A stretch of DNA of 64,000 bases from Enterocloster asparagiformis (GTDB lineage Bacteria; Bacillota; Clostridia; Lachnospirales; Lachnospiraceae), in the NCBI GenBank assembly GCA_018380885.1, contig JAGZSY010000004.1, positions 62,001 through 126,000 on the forward strand, in the 5' to 3' direction. Of this stretch, positions 52,996 to 61,330 are shown in pieces (positions within the stretch are counted from its first letter, which is position 1; the number at the start of each line of letters is the position of its first letter). Below the pieces are notes generated by a model. The model was not told the DNA's origin. It did not search any database and worked only from the letters and a program-made list of their open reading frames with translations. Position numbers and translations under genes: made by a program.

Positions 52996-54047
52996 GGAGA
53001 AGGCTTGGGAAAATGGCAGTATTTTGCACGCTGTTGCTGACGGCGCTGACAGTGAGCCGTCCGGCGGCGGGGACGTCCTTTGCGCAAAGCAGCGGAAGTA
53101 AAACTGAAAATTCTGGTGAAACACGGCCTGAAAATCAGAGCGGAGATCAGAAAGAAAGCTTGGCCGAAATCCAAAATCAGAACACGCAAAAGATAATCAG
53201 ACAAACTACCATTATGACCGCTCAGGAGCGTGAGGTCTTTGTGAAGCCGCCGGAATATTATACGGATGAGGCGGGCGGCCGTTACCGTCTGGCGGATTGG
53301 AATGTGGAGTGCATTCCCGGCGGGACAACCAGCCGGGAGGCGAAGAAGGAGATGGTATACCGGTCGGTGGAGGGTGTTCAGGTGATTCCATGGCAGATTA
53401 CGGTGCAGGAGGAGCAGGATGGTGAGGTCACCCGGGGAAGGCTGGAAATGACGGAGAAAACCGTGCTGGAGGAGACTTGGTCCGATGACTTTTCCATTCC
53501 GGTCACATTCCATGCCTATGGGGCCGAACAATATGAGCTGGGAGAAATAACCATTGAAGCCGGGGAACAGTTCCCGCCGGCCGGGGAGTACAGACAAGAA
53601 TTGCTGCGGATACTGGGGCTTAAGGACAGTGACTATTTGGTGGAGGATATGCACTGGAACGGCGAGCCTTATACAGACGAGAGCGGGGAGGTATGCCGGA
53701 ACGCGCTGGCCGTGGGGAAAAAGCGGGTGGCGGATTACCGGGTGGTCTACGCAGGACGGATTTCCCAGCCTGTTCCGGACAGCTATCGTCTGAATACGTT
53801 ATACCGGCTGGATTCCCCCGCTGTGGACCCAACCGTGCCCGTTGTGGGCGAGACCGCGGCGGAGCTGGAGATTCCTCCGGAAAAGAATACAGGCGAAAAA
53901 ATCTGGTATTGGATTCGCAGCGGCGTGGTGGTGACCATAGCGGCAGGTCTGTTTGCGATTCTGCTGGGGACCATCATATTGCTGGCCGCATGGAGGCGGG
54001 AGGAGAGAGAAGGAAAAACGCGCGAAAAATGCCGCCGGAGTACCTGA
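52992..54047 (+). CDS. Membrane-anchored accessory protein of the adhesin-sortase locus
   Basis: A 351-residue protein whose ATG overlaps the giant gene stop (ATGA). It has a signal peptide (RRRLGKMAVFCTLLLTALTV), a Gln/Asn/Glu-rich linker, an outer beta-rich domain (about 70-300), and one membrane segment (about 310-335) with a basic cytosolic tail. The stretch LGLKDSDYLVEDMHWNGEPY...GKKRVADYRVVYAG is clearly related to LGLSADSFQITEISWDGPAY...GKRLVRDCEAIYGG in the middle of the giant protein, so the two are paralogous. It has no recognised family name. The overlap and relationship suggest that it works with the adhesin and sortase at the membrane. Confidence 0.8.
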   Translation: MRRRLGKMAVFCTLLLTALTVSRPAAGTSFAQSSGSKTENSGETRPENQSGDQKESLAEIQNQNTQKIIRQTTIMTAQEREVFVKPPEYYTDEAGGRYRLADWNVECIPGGTTSREAKKEMVYRSVEGVQVIPWQITVQEEQDGEVTRGRLEMTEKTVLEETWSDDFSIPVTFHAYGAEQYELGEITIEAGEQFPPAGEYRQELLRILGLKDSDYLVEDMHWNGEPYTDESGEVCRNALAVGKKRVADYRVVYAGRISQPVPDSYRLNTLYRLDSPAVDPTVPVVGETAAELEIPPEKNTGEKIWYWIRSGVVVTIAAGLFAILLGTIILLAAWRREEREGKTREKCRRST

Positions 54048-54310
54048 GAGACGTGCGACAGGAATAGGGGGCCGGCAGCCGGAATGCTAGTGAGACGTGC
54101 GACAGGAATAGGGGGCCGGCAGCCGAAATGCTGGTGAGGCGTGCGACAGGAATAGGGGGCCGGCGACCGGAATGCTGGTGAGGCGTGCGACAGGAATAGG
54201 GGCCGGCGGCCGAAATGCCGGCGAGACGTGCGGAAAGCATAGAACCCAGTGGCGGGAATACCGGAAAGCCGTGTAAAAGGCATAGCCCTCGATGCCCGAA
54301 ATGCCGGTAA
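54048..54310. repeat. 44-bp tandem repeats, six to seven units
   Basis: Units start at 54048, 54092, 54136, 54180 and 54223 (period 44, one unit of 43). The core begins GAGACGTGCGACAGG and contains AATAGGGGGCCGGC. The first four are near identical, the fifth and sixth (to about 54309) diverge, and a seventh is barely recognisable. They follow the accessory-protein stop immediately. The units abut, without variable spacers, so this is not CRISPR. Confidence 0.85.
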
Positions 54311-54459
54311 GACATACAGAAAGGCTGCCTGCTAACGTCGGTATACCAAAAAAATAAAAAGTCCCATCCGCTCCGAAATCCGCAAATCCGGGCAAAGGGC
54401 AGATACCGTGCCTAGCCTGTACGGCCGAAGCACAGACACCAAATTGATCTCAACGGGGC

Positions 54460-54489
54460 TTGAGCCGCCGGGGGCATATGTGGTAAAAT
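54460..54489 (+). promoter_or_regulatory. Promoter of the purine nucleoside phosphorylase gene
   Basis: TTGAGC (54460-54465), 18 bases, TAAAAT (54484-54489) with a TGTGG extended -10. Confidence 0.65.
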
Positions 54490-54534
54490 GGCGGTGACGG
54501 GCCGCGAGTGCCCTGAGAGAAAGGAGTGATCTTT

Positions 54535-55368
54535 ATGAATCCGGTTTATGATAAACTGCTGCGCTGTTATGACAGCGTAAAGGACAGAATCCCGTTTGTG
54601 CCCAAGGTGGCGCTGGTGCTGGGATCAGGCTTGGGGGATTATGGGGACCATATCCAGGTTGAGGCTTCCATCGACTATCATGAGATCCAGGGCTTCCCGG
54701 TTTCCACAGTGCCCGGGCATAAGGGCCGTTTTTTGTTCAGCCACATTGAGGGGGTTCCGGCGGTGCTGATGCAGGGCCGCGTTCACTACTATGAGGGGTA
54801 CCCGATGACGGATGTGGTGCTTCCCATCCGGCTGATGAAACTGATGGGAGCCGAAATCCTGTTTTTAACCAATGCGTCCGGCGGCGTGAATTTTGAGTTC
54901 GCGGCGGGAGATTTTATGCTGATCCGGGATCAGATTTCCAGCCTGGTGCCGTCCCCGCTGATCGGCCCCAATTTGGACGAGTTGGGCCCCAGGTTCCCGG
55001 ATATGAGCCATATTTACGACGAGGATCTGTGCGGCCTGATCCGGGAATGCGCCGCTGAGCTTAACATCCCTCTGAGGGAGGGCGTCTATGTGCAGTTCAC
55101 CGGCCCAGCCTATGAGAGTCCACAGGAGGTGCGGATGTGCCGGATCCTGGGCGGCGACGCCTGCGGCATGAGCACGGCCTGCGAGGCTGTGGCGGCAAAC
55201 CACATGGGCATGAAAATCTGCGGGATTTCCTGCATATCAAATCTGGCCTGCGGCATGACCGATCAGCCCCTCAGCCACAAGGAGGTCCAGGAGACGGCCG
55301 ATCGGGTGGCCCCCAGATTCCGGGAACTGGTGACAAAGGCCATCGGCCGTATGGGCGCGCTGCACTGA
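54535..55368 (+). CDS. Purine-nucleoside phosphorylase
   Basis: A 277-residue trimeric-type purine nucleoside phosphorylase: LVLGSGLGDYGD (phosphate loop), VPGHKGRF, MQGRVHYYEGYPM, LTNASGGVN, GVYVQFTGPAYESPQEVRMCRILGGDACGMST and the base-site SCISNLACGM. It splits guanosine or inosine by phosphorolysis in purine salvage. ATG 54535 is preceded by AAAGGAGTGA; the earlier GTG 54526 overlaps that site. It is apparently a single-gene unit with its own promoter. Confidence 0.95.
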   Translation: MNPVYDKLLRCYDSVKDRIPFVPKVALVLGSGLGDYGDHIQVEASIDYHEIQGFPVSTVPGHKGRFLFSHIEGVPAVLMQGRVHYYEGYPMTDVVLPIRLMKLMGAEILFLTNASGGVNFEFAAGDFMLIRDQISSLVPSPLIGPNLDELGPRFPDMSHIYDEDLCGLIRECAAELNIPLREGVYVQFTGPAYESPQEVRMCRILGGDACGMSTACEAVAANHMGMKICGISCISNLACGMTDQPLSHKEVQETADRVAPRFRELVTKAIGRMGALH

Positions 55369-55532
55369 GCTTCAGTTTAGAAGGATTTTAAAAAAAATTA
55401 AAGAAAAAGACATAGCAATCGCCGGGGTTTCGTAGTAATATGTATCATGTATCCGCGCCGGGGGTGATTTCGGCGCGGGTAACTGAGGAGTATTTTGTGA
55501 GAAGCAAAATAACAAAGAGGAGATACTGAATT
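55369..55532. other. Intergenic region before the lipoprotein gene
   Basis: AT-rich at its start (A-runs at 55388-55410), then a GC-rich part that includes CCGCGCC / GGCGCGG complementarity (about 55450-55480). It presumably holds a promoter, but I cannot place it reliably. Confidence 0.35.
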
Positions 55533-56360
55533 ATGAAAAAACATTATTTAGCCATTGCAGTTTTGGCCCTGGCCCTGGGAATGACCGCTTGTTCTTCCAA
55601 GAAGGCGGAAGAGACCACTGCGGCTCAGACCACCGCAGCAGAGACGACCGCCGCGGCTGCGTCCGAATCCGATCAGGAGGAGGAGTATTTTTACGGATAT
55701 GTGAAGGAACTCACCGACAAGATTGTGACGGTTGAGGACGACGAAGGAAAACAGGCAAAGTTTACATACGCGGATGCGGAATTTTCCGATGACAAGAAGC
55801 TGGGAGTCGGCGACGAGGTGGAGGTCACCTATTACGGCGAGCTGTCCGACGGCGAGAATCAGGCCGTATTTATCGATATTGTAACCTCTGCTGCCGAGGA
55901 AGCCGAGGAGGCCGCTGCCGCCGAGGAGGATCCGGTGGCCAACGGCACCATTGAGAAGGTGGACGGCAAGACCATGACTGTGAAAACAGAGGACGGAACC
56001 TACACCTTTGACACCACGATCGCTCAGCAGGTGACAAAGGGCGGCATCAAGGCAGGCGTGGAAGCGGAGATCACTTATTATGGAGATCCCGAGGACGAGG
56101 AGGAGCCGGCCATGGCAACCCGGATCGTGACCGAGGACGCCAGCGATTCGGCAGATGCGGATATCTACACCTTGACCGGAAAGGTGCTGCAGGTCAACAG
56201 CAATACCGTGGTGCTGGAGACATCCGACAAAGATAAGAGCATCTTTACCTTTGTGGGCGAGGATGGCATGTTTGACGGCCTGGCGGAGGGCGATACCGCG
56301 ACCGTCAGCTACGAGGGCACACTGACCGGGCGGACCATCGTAGCCACCGGTTTACAGTAA
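55533..56360 (+). CDS. Lipoprotein with three tandem beta-barrel-like modules
   Basis: A 275-residue lipoprotein: signal and lipobox LGMTAC (Cys20), a Thr/Ala linker, then three related modules of about 65-70 residues (about 50-115, 135-200, 208-275). Each reads as a strand motif (GYVKELTDKIVTVEDD; GTIEKVDGKTMTVKTEDG; GKVLQVNSNTVVLETSD), a variable part, and then a close of the type DEVEVTYYGEL / AEITYYGDPED / TATVSYEGTL. The pattern is reminiscent of OB-fold-like modules (DUF5666-type). Function unknown. It is followed by a strong terminator. Confidence 0.75.
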   Translation: MKKHYLAIAVLALALGMTACSSKKAEETTAAQTTAAETTAAAASESDQEEEYFYGYVKELTDKIVTVEDDEGKQAKFTYADAEFSDDKKLGVGDEVEVTYYGELSDGENQAVFIDIVTSAAEEAEEAAAAEEDPVANGTIEKVDGKTMTVKTEDGTYTFDTTIAQQVTKGGIKAGVEAEITYYGDPEDEEEPAMATRIVTEDASDSADADIYTLTGKVLQVNSNTVVLETSDKDKSIFTFVGEDGMFDGLAEGDTATVSYEGTLTGRTIVATGLQ

Positions 56361-56384
56361 GGAAATACAAACTTAGGGAAGTTT

Positions 56385-56427
56385 AATGCGGCCGGGAACC
56401 AGATCACAGGTTCCCGGCCGCATTTTT
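56385..56427 (+). terminator. Strong intrinsic terminator after lipoprotein gene
   Basis: A perfect 16-pair stem (AATGCGGCCGGGAACC / GGTTCCCGGCCGCATT) with an eight-base loop, followed by TTT. Confidence 0.9.
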
Positions 56428-56529
56428 GTCCTCTATACCGGCAGTCCTGGGGGCGTCCGCGATTGCCGCCGCGGTCCCGATCCCCGCATAATTGGACAAA
56501 AAACTCCATAAGCTGTAAAAAGGATCGAT

Positions 56530-56811
56530 ATGGACGGAGATACCCTTATGATGATACCCACCGACATTTTGGCGCCAAGACCGCGCAGAGGGCGGCTGTT
56601 GGGGCGCATGACGGAAAATGCGCTGTTCTGGGCGGTGCTTGTCCTGCTCGGCATCGGCGCCGTCACCTCATTTTACTATGAGCAGCAGATTACTGCCTCC
56701 TCGCCGGACAAAGCCCATGAGTCCGTTTCCGCGCTGCCGGACGCCGGTTCCCAGGGCCAGCGCATCCTGCGCTATCAGATGCAAAACGGGCAGTTGACTG
56801 TCTATCCGTGA
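56530..56811 (+). CDS. Small single-pass membrane protein
   Basis: A 93-residue protein with a basic N-terminal part (LAPRPRRGRLLGRMTEN), one membrane segment (about 34-54, LFWAVLVLLGIGAVTSFYY), and a polar C-terminal part ending QNGQLTVYP. ATG 56530 has AAAAAGGA five to six bases upstream. No family was recognised. Confidence 0.6.
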   Translation: MDGDTLMMIPTDILAPRPRRGRLLGRMTENALFWAVLVLLGIGAVTSFYYEQQITASSPDKAHESVSALPDAGSQGQRILRYQMQNGQLTVYP

Positions 56812-56830
56812 CGGATCCGCCCGAAAATAA

Positions 56831-56890
56831 GACTGCGCCGCGCAGTCCCACGCTAGCAGCTCCAAAGCGCCGCTCCGGCCGGAGCGGCGC
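56831..56890. terminator. Two GC palindromes between convergent genes, possible terminator
   Basis: GACTGCG-CCG-CGCAGTC (56831-56847) and a perfect 24-base palindrome GCGCCGCTCC-GGCC-GGAGCGGCGC (56867-56890). Only TTT follows on the minus strand and none on the plus strand, so termination would be weak; it could serve the minus-strand azlCD operon. Confidence 0.5.
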
Positions 56891-56961
56891 AAAGACCGTG
56901 ATAGGCGAGTTTCCCGAAAAGCGCGCCGCGCAGTTGTCAGAGTGCGGCGGTTGGACGGGCC

Positions 56962-57267
56962 CTACAGGAACAGCTCCAGCAAAAACACCAGTCCGCAGGA
57001 CCCGCAGGCAACACCGAAGAGCCCGGCGCCGCGGTAGGCCAGCGCCAGGGCGGCCAGGAAGCCGGCCATGGCGGAGACAGGGCTGGATGTGGCTGTGAGG
57101 ATGGAGGGGAAGGTCATGACCGCCAGCGTCACATAAGGCACATAGTAGAGGAAAGAACGGATGGTGCGGTTCTTTATGGGCTTGCGGATCAGCGTCAGCG
57201 GCAGCACGCGGATTAAATAGGTGACGGCCGCCATAACCAATATGTAAACATACACGTTATGCTTCAT
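56962..57267 (-). CDS. azlD: AzlD-family branched-chain amino acid transport protein
   Basis: A 101-residue membrane protein with three to four hydrophobic segments and the AzlD pattern (TYLIRVLPLTLIRK, FLYYVPYVTLAVMTFPSIL). The minus-strand ATG at 57267-57265 has AAGGAGGAA directly upstream. The gene starts inside the last codons of azlC (11-base overlap), the usual pair arrangement. AzlC and AzlD together form an exporter for branched-chain or analogous amino acids. Confidence 0.88.
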   Translation of the reverse strand: MKHNVYVYILVMAAVTYLIRVLPLTLIRKPIKNRTIRSFLYYVPYVTLAVMTFPSILTATSSPVSAMAGFLAALALAYRGAGLFGVACGSCGLVFLLELFL

Positions 57268-57988
57268 GGATTTCCTCCTTTTCAGATGAATCCTCCACCG
57301 GGAACAGGATTGCCCCGGCACCGGCGATCAGCACGGTCAGGATGATGATGCGCATGCCGGACGAGATTTGGCTGACCACCGGTAGGCAGGTGAACAGCAG
57401 GCTGGCCGCCATGGACGCCGCGATCAGCCCGGCTAAAACCTTCTGCTTGCGGGCGGGCGGCACGATCACGGCGATGAACATGCCGTAGAGCGCCACGTTG
57501 AGAGCGCTGAGCACCCTGGCCGGAAGGACGTTTCCCGAGACAACGCCCAAAAACGTGCCAAACGTCCACCCGGGAGCGGCCACGCTGACCGCGCCGTAGG
57601 CGTAATACGGATTCAGCTTCTTTCCGGCGCCGATGGAGATGCCGAAAATCTCGTCCGTCACCCCGTATGCCACTAGGAGCCGGTGGAAAAAATGCGTACT
57701 GGAGTCCAATTTCTGGGAAAGGGCGCATGACATCAGGAAATACCGCAGGTTGATGACCAGCTGCGCGCCCGCCATCTCCGTGTAGGAGGCGCCGGCGGTG
57801 ATCAGCCCCAAGGCGGCGAACTGTCCGGCGGAGGTAAGGTTGGTGACAGACATCAGCGACGCGGGGAAAGCCCCCATCCCCACATTTCTGGCGGCGATGC
57901 CCAAGGTAAAGGAAACAGCAAGGTAACCCAGGGCGATGGGGATGCCGTCGTGGGCCCCTTGCAGATACCAGTCTCGATTGCTCTTCAT
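57257..57988 (-). CDS. azlC: AzlC-family branched-chain amino acid exporter subunit
   Basis: A 243-residue membrane protein with about seven hydrophobic segments and conserved AzlC motifs (GIPIALGYLAVSFTLGIAAR, SVTNLTSAGQFAAL, QLVINLRYFLMSCALSQKL, VTDEIFGIS). It forms the large subunit of the exporter with AzlD, encoded just downstream on the minus strand. The ribosome site is weak (GGGAGAAAAAAGATT before ATG). It diverges from clpB across a 240-base region. Confidence 0.9.
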   Translation of the reverse strand: MKSNRDWYLQGAHDGIPIALGYLAVSFTLGIAARNVGMGAFPASLMSVTNLTSAGQFAALGLITAGASYTEMAGAQLVINLRYFLMSCALSQKLDSSTHFFHRLLVAYGVTDEIFGISIGAGKKLNPYYAYGAVSVAAPGWTFGTFLGVVSGNVLPARVLSALNVALYGMFIAVIVPPARKQKVLAGLIAASMAASLLFTCLPVVSQISSGMRIIILTVLIAGAGAILFPVEDSSEKEEIHEA

Positions 57989-58132
57989 AATCTTTTTTCT
58001 CCCTGTTTTTCAAAAGTCCGCCCCTATTTTACCACCCCGCGGGTCAGGAGTGAACGGACGCGTCTCATTTTATACATTAGAAAATCTAATATAAATATGA
58101 AAATCTATAATTTGATGAAATATATAAAAAAA

Positions 58133-58159
58133 TTAGCACTCACCTCTTGACAGTGCTAA
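58133..58159 (+). promoter_or_regulatory. CIRCE operator (HrcA site) upstream of clpB
   Basis: TTAGCACTC (58133-58141), nine bases ACCTCTTGA, then CAGTGCTAA (58151-58159). It matches the CIRCE element TTAGCACTC-N9-GAGTGCTAA except for one base. The operator overlaps the -35 box of the promoter, so HrcA would block it until heat stress. Confidence 0.93.
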
Positions 58160-58175
58160 TAAAGCGTGTTATAGT
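58147..58175 (+). promoter_or_regulatory. Promoter of clpB
   Basis: A consensus TTGACA (58147-58152), 17 bases, TATAGT (58170-58175). It sits inside and after the CIRCE element. Confidence 0.92.
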
Positions 58176-58228
58176 ACGACTAGAACAAAGAAACAAGAAC
58201 ACGATTCCGCACAGAGGAGGAATGAGTG

Positions 58229-60820
58229 ATGAACATTAATAAATTTACGCAAAAATCGATGGAGGCGGTGCAGAACTGTGAGAAGCTGGCTTACGAGTAC
58301 GGGAACCAGCAGATCGACCAGGAGCACCTTCTGTACGCCCTGCTCACCCTGGATGACAGCCTGATTTTAAAGCTGGTGACCAAGATGGGGATTCAGGGCG
58401 ATATGCTGAAGAATGAGGCGAAGCAGGCCCTGGAGAGGCTGCCGAAGGTCAGCGGGGGCGGCCAGCTCTACATCAGCAACGACCTGAACAAGGTGCTGAT
58501 CAACGCGGAGGACGAGGCCAAGTCCATGGGCGACGAGTATGTTTCCGTGGAACACCTGTTTTTGGCGCTGATCAGGCATCCCGGCAAAGCGGTCAAGGAC
58601 CTGTTCAAGATGTACAATATCACACGGGAGACATTTCTGCAGGCGCTGTCCACCGTGCGTGGAAACCAGCGGGTGGTGAGCGACAACCCGGAGGCCACCT
58701 ACGACACCCTGACCAAGTACGGGTACGACCTGGTGGAGCGGGCGCGGGATCAGAAGCTGGATCCCGTGATCGGCCGCGACGGCGAAATTCGCAATGTGGT
58801 CCGCATCCTCTCCCGTAAGACCAAGAACAACCCGGTGCTGATCGGCGAACCCGGCGTGGGCAAGACCGCTGTGGTGGAGGGCCTGGCCCAGCGTATTGTG
58901 CGGGGCGATGTGCCCGACGGGCTGAAGGACAAGAAGCTGTTCGCTCTGGATATGGGCTCGCTGGTGGCGGGCGCCAAGTACAGGGGCGAGTTCGAGGAGC
59001 GCCTCAAAGCCGTTTTGGAGGAAGTTAAGAAGAGCGATGGGCAGATTATCCTGTTTATCGATGAGCTGCACACCATCGTGGGCGCGGGTAAGACCGAGGG
59101 CTCAATGGACGCGGGCAATATGTTAAAGCCCATGCTGGCCAGAGGCGAGCTGCACTGTATCGGCGCGACCACGCTGAACGAGTACCGCAAGTACATTGAG
59201 AAGGACGCGGCGCTGGAGCGCCGGTTCCAGCCGGTGATGGTGGATGAGCCCACGGTGGAGGACACCATCTCCATTCTCCGGGGCTTAAAGGAGCGCTACG
59301 AGGTGTTCCACGGCGTGAAGATCACGGACTCCGCCCTGGTGAGCGCGGCCACCCTGTCCGATCGCTATATCACCGACCGGTTCCTGCCGGATAAGGCCAT
59401 CGACCTGGTGGACGAGGCCTGCGCCATGATCAAGACCGAGCTGGACACCCTGCCGGCCGAGCTGGACGAAATGTCCCGCAAGATCATGCAGATGGAGATC
59501 GAGGAGGCGGCGTTAAAGAAGGAAACGGATCATCTGAGCCAGGACCGCCTGGCGGATTTGCAGAAGGAGCTGGCGGAGCTGCACGACGAGTTTGCGGCCC
59601 GGAAAGCCCAGTGGGAGAACGAGAAGGCCAGTGTGGACCACCTTTCCACCCTGCGCGAGGAGATCGAGTCTGTGAACCGCCAGATTCAGGACGCCCAACA
59701 GAAGTACGACCTGAATAAGGCAGCCGAGCTTCAGTACGGCAAGCTTCCCCAGCTGCAAAAGGAGCTGGCGGAGGAGGAAGAGCGGGTGAGGAACGAGGAT
59801 TTGAGCCTGGTGCGCGAGAGCGTGACCGAGGACGAGATCGCCCGGATTATCTCTCGCTGGACCGGAATCCCGGTGGCGAAGCTGACGGAGAGCGAGCGCA
59901 GCAAGACCCTGCACTTAGACGAGCTGCTGCACAAGCGCGTGATCGGCCAGGAGGAGGGCGTGGAGAAGGTGACCGAGGCTATCATCCGGTCCAAGGCGGG
60001 CATCAAGGACCCCACCAAGCCCATCGGCTCCTTCCTGTTCTTAGGCCCCACCGGCGTGGGCAAGACCGAGCTGGCTAAGGCGCTGGCGGAAGCCCTGTTC
60101 GACGACGAGGGCAACATGGTCCGGATCGATATGAGCGAATACATGGAGAAACATTCCGTGGCCCGTCTGATCGGGGCGCCTCCGGGATATGTGGGCTACG
60201 ACGAGGGCGGACAGCTGACCGAGGCCGTGCGGCGCAAACCGTACTCCGTGGTGCTGTTCGACGAGGTGGAGAAGGCACATCCGGATGTATTCAACGTGCT
60301 GCTCCAGGTGCTGGACGACGGGCGGATCACCGATTCCCAGGGCCGTACCGTGGACTTTAAAAACACCATTATCATCCTGACGTCCAACATCGGTTCCCAG
60401 TATCTGTTAGAGGGCATCGGCGAGGACGGCCGCATCCGGCCGGAGGCCGAGACTGCGGTGATGAACGACCTGCGGGCGCATTTCCGTCCGGAGTTCTTAA
60501 ACCGTCTGGACGAGGTGATCCTGTTCAAGCCTTTGACCAGGGAGAATATTGGCGGTATTGTGGACCTGTGCGTGGCGGATCTGAACAAACGTCTGGCGGA
60601 CAAGGAGCTGACAATTGATCTGACCGCCCAGGCCAAGGAATTTGTGATCGAGCGCGGCTACGATCCGGTGTACGGAGCCCGCCCGCTGAAGCGCTATCTG
60701 CAGAAGCATGTGGAGACGCTGGCCGCCAAGATCATTCTGCGGGACGGCGTCCGCGCTGGCAATACCATTGTGGTGGACGTGTCCGAGAACCAGGACCGTC
60801 TGATCGCCTATGTGGAATGA
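58229..60820 (+). CDS. clpB: ATP-dependent disaggregase ClpB
   Basis: An 863-residue Hsp100 chaperone: N domain (1-145), NBD1 with GEPGVGKT and the [11 protein letters not shown]alker B segment, a long middle coiled-coil domain (about 400-520), NBD2 with [24 protein letters not shown] and the sensor region [10 protein letters not shown]. This matches full ClpB rather than ClpC/ClpA, because of the middle domain and lack of a ClpP-loop context. ATG 58229 follows GAGGAGG at eight bases. The CIRCE/sigma-A promoter predicts heat-stress control by HrcA. It resolubilises aggregated protein with DnaK. Confidence 0.97.
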   Translation: MNINKFTQKSMEAVQNCEKLAYEYGNQQIDQEHLLYALLTLDDSLILKLVTKMGIQGDMLKNEAKQALERLPKVSGGGQLYISNDLNKVLINAEDEAKSMGDEYVSVEHLFLALIRHPGKAVKDLFKMYNITRETFLQALSTVRGNQRVVSDNPEATYDTLTKYGYDLVERARDQKLDPVIGRDGEIRNVVRILSRKTKNNPVLIGEPGVGKTAVVEGLAQRIVRGDVPDGLKDKKLFALDMGSLVAGAKYRGEFEERLKAVLEEVKKSDGQIILFIDELHTIVGAGKTEGSMDAGNMLKPMLARGELHCIGATTLNEYRKYIEKDAALERRFQPVMVDEPTVEDTISILRGLKERYEVFHGVKITDSALVSAATLSDRYITDRFLPDKAIDLVDEACAMIKTELDTLPAELDEMSRKIMQMEIEEAALKKETDHLSQDRLADLQKELAELHDEFAARKAQWENEKASVDHLSTLREEIESVNRQIQDAQQKYDLNKAAELQYGKLPQLQKELAEEEERVRNEDLSLVRESVTEDEIARIISRWTGIPVAKLTESERSKTLHLDELLHKRVIGQEEGVEKVTEAIIRSKAGIKDPTKPIGSFLFLGPTGVGKTELAKALAEALFDDEGNMVRIDMSEYMEKHSVARLIGAPPGYVGYDEGGQLTEAVRRKPYSVVLFDEVEKAHPDVFNVLLQVLDDGRITDSQGRTVDFKNTIIILTSNIGSQYLLEGIGEDGRIRPEAETAVMNDLRAHFRPEFLNRLDEVILFKPLTRENIGGIVDLCVADLNKRLADKELTIDLTAQAKEFVIERGYDPVYGARPLKRYLQKHVETLAAKIILRDGVRAGNTIVVDVSENQDRLIAYVE

Positions 60821-60847
60821 TATGTAAATATTTGGGACTCGCAGATA

Positions 60848-60882
60848 AAAGGGACGCAGGGGGCTTATCCTGCGCCCTTTTT
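60848..60882 (+). terminator. Intrinsic terminator after clpB
   Basis: AAAGGG-A-CGCAGG pairs with CCTGCG-CCCTTT around a GGGCTTAT-type loop, running into TTTTT. Confidence 0.85.
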
Positions 60883-60935
60883 GCGTGGAAAACAGCATAA
60901 ATTTGTAAAAAATAAGCGAATTTGGGAATGAGGAC

Positions 60936-60964
60936 TTGACAATAAAAAATTTAAGCGATAATAA
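60936..60964 (+). promoter_or_regulatory. Promoter of the DUF4250 gene
   Basis: A consensus TTGACA (60936-60941), 17 bases, TAATAA (60959-60964). Confidence 0.65.
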
Positions 60965-61034
60965 TATTGTGAGCCGGATTCCGGACTGCGTCCGGGCCGG
61001 ATGATTTTGCAGTGATGGAGGAAGAGGACAGACC

Positions 61035-61214
61035 ATGGGTACAATGCCGAAAGATCCGGTTATATTATTGAGTTATGTGAATACGCAGTTGAGAGATCAT
61101 TATGGCTCGCTTGATGAGTTTTGCCGTTCTGCAGGCGTGCAGAAAACGGATATTGTTTCCACACTTTCCGGTATCGGTTATTGCTATGAGCCGGCACAGA
61201 ACCAATTCCGTTGA
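61035..61214 (+). CDS. DUF4250 small protein
   Basis: A 59-residue protein (MGTMPKDPVILLSYVNTQLR..., ending PAQNQFR), matching the DUF4250 family of Clostridia in length and in the LPKDPVhLLSYVNTQLRD-like opening. A GGAGGAAGAGG site lies upstream of ATG 61035. The family is widespread but has no known function; the helical pattern suggests a small DNA- or protein-binding fold. It is monocistronic, with its own promoter and terminator. Confidence 0.8.
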   Translation: MGTMPKDPVILLSYVNTQLRDHYGSLDEFCRSAGVQKTDIVSTLSGIGYCYEPAQNQFR

Positions 61215-61254
61215 ACCGGCCTTGCAATCGGCCATAAGATCATCGCAGTCGAGC

Positions 61255-61294
61255 GGCTTTATCTGATCAGAATCTATCGGATAAGGCCTTTTTT
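61255..61294 (+). terminator. Intrinsic terminator after DUF4250 gene
   Basis: GGCTTTATCTGAT pairs with ATCGGATAAGGCC (two wobble pairs), followed by six T residues at 61289-61294. Confidence 0.85.
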
Positions 61295-61330
61295 GTACGT
61301 CTGCGCGGCAACATAAGAGAAGGTAGTGAA

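Noticed and set aside
54048..54310. CRISPR-like repeat array
   Set aside because: The 44-bp units abut directly with no unique spacers, and no cas gene is present in the window.
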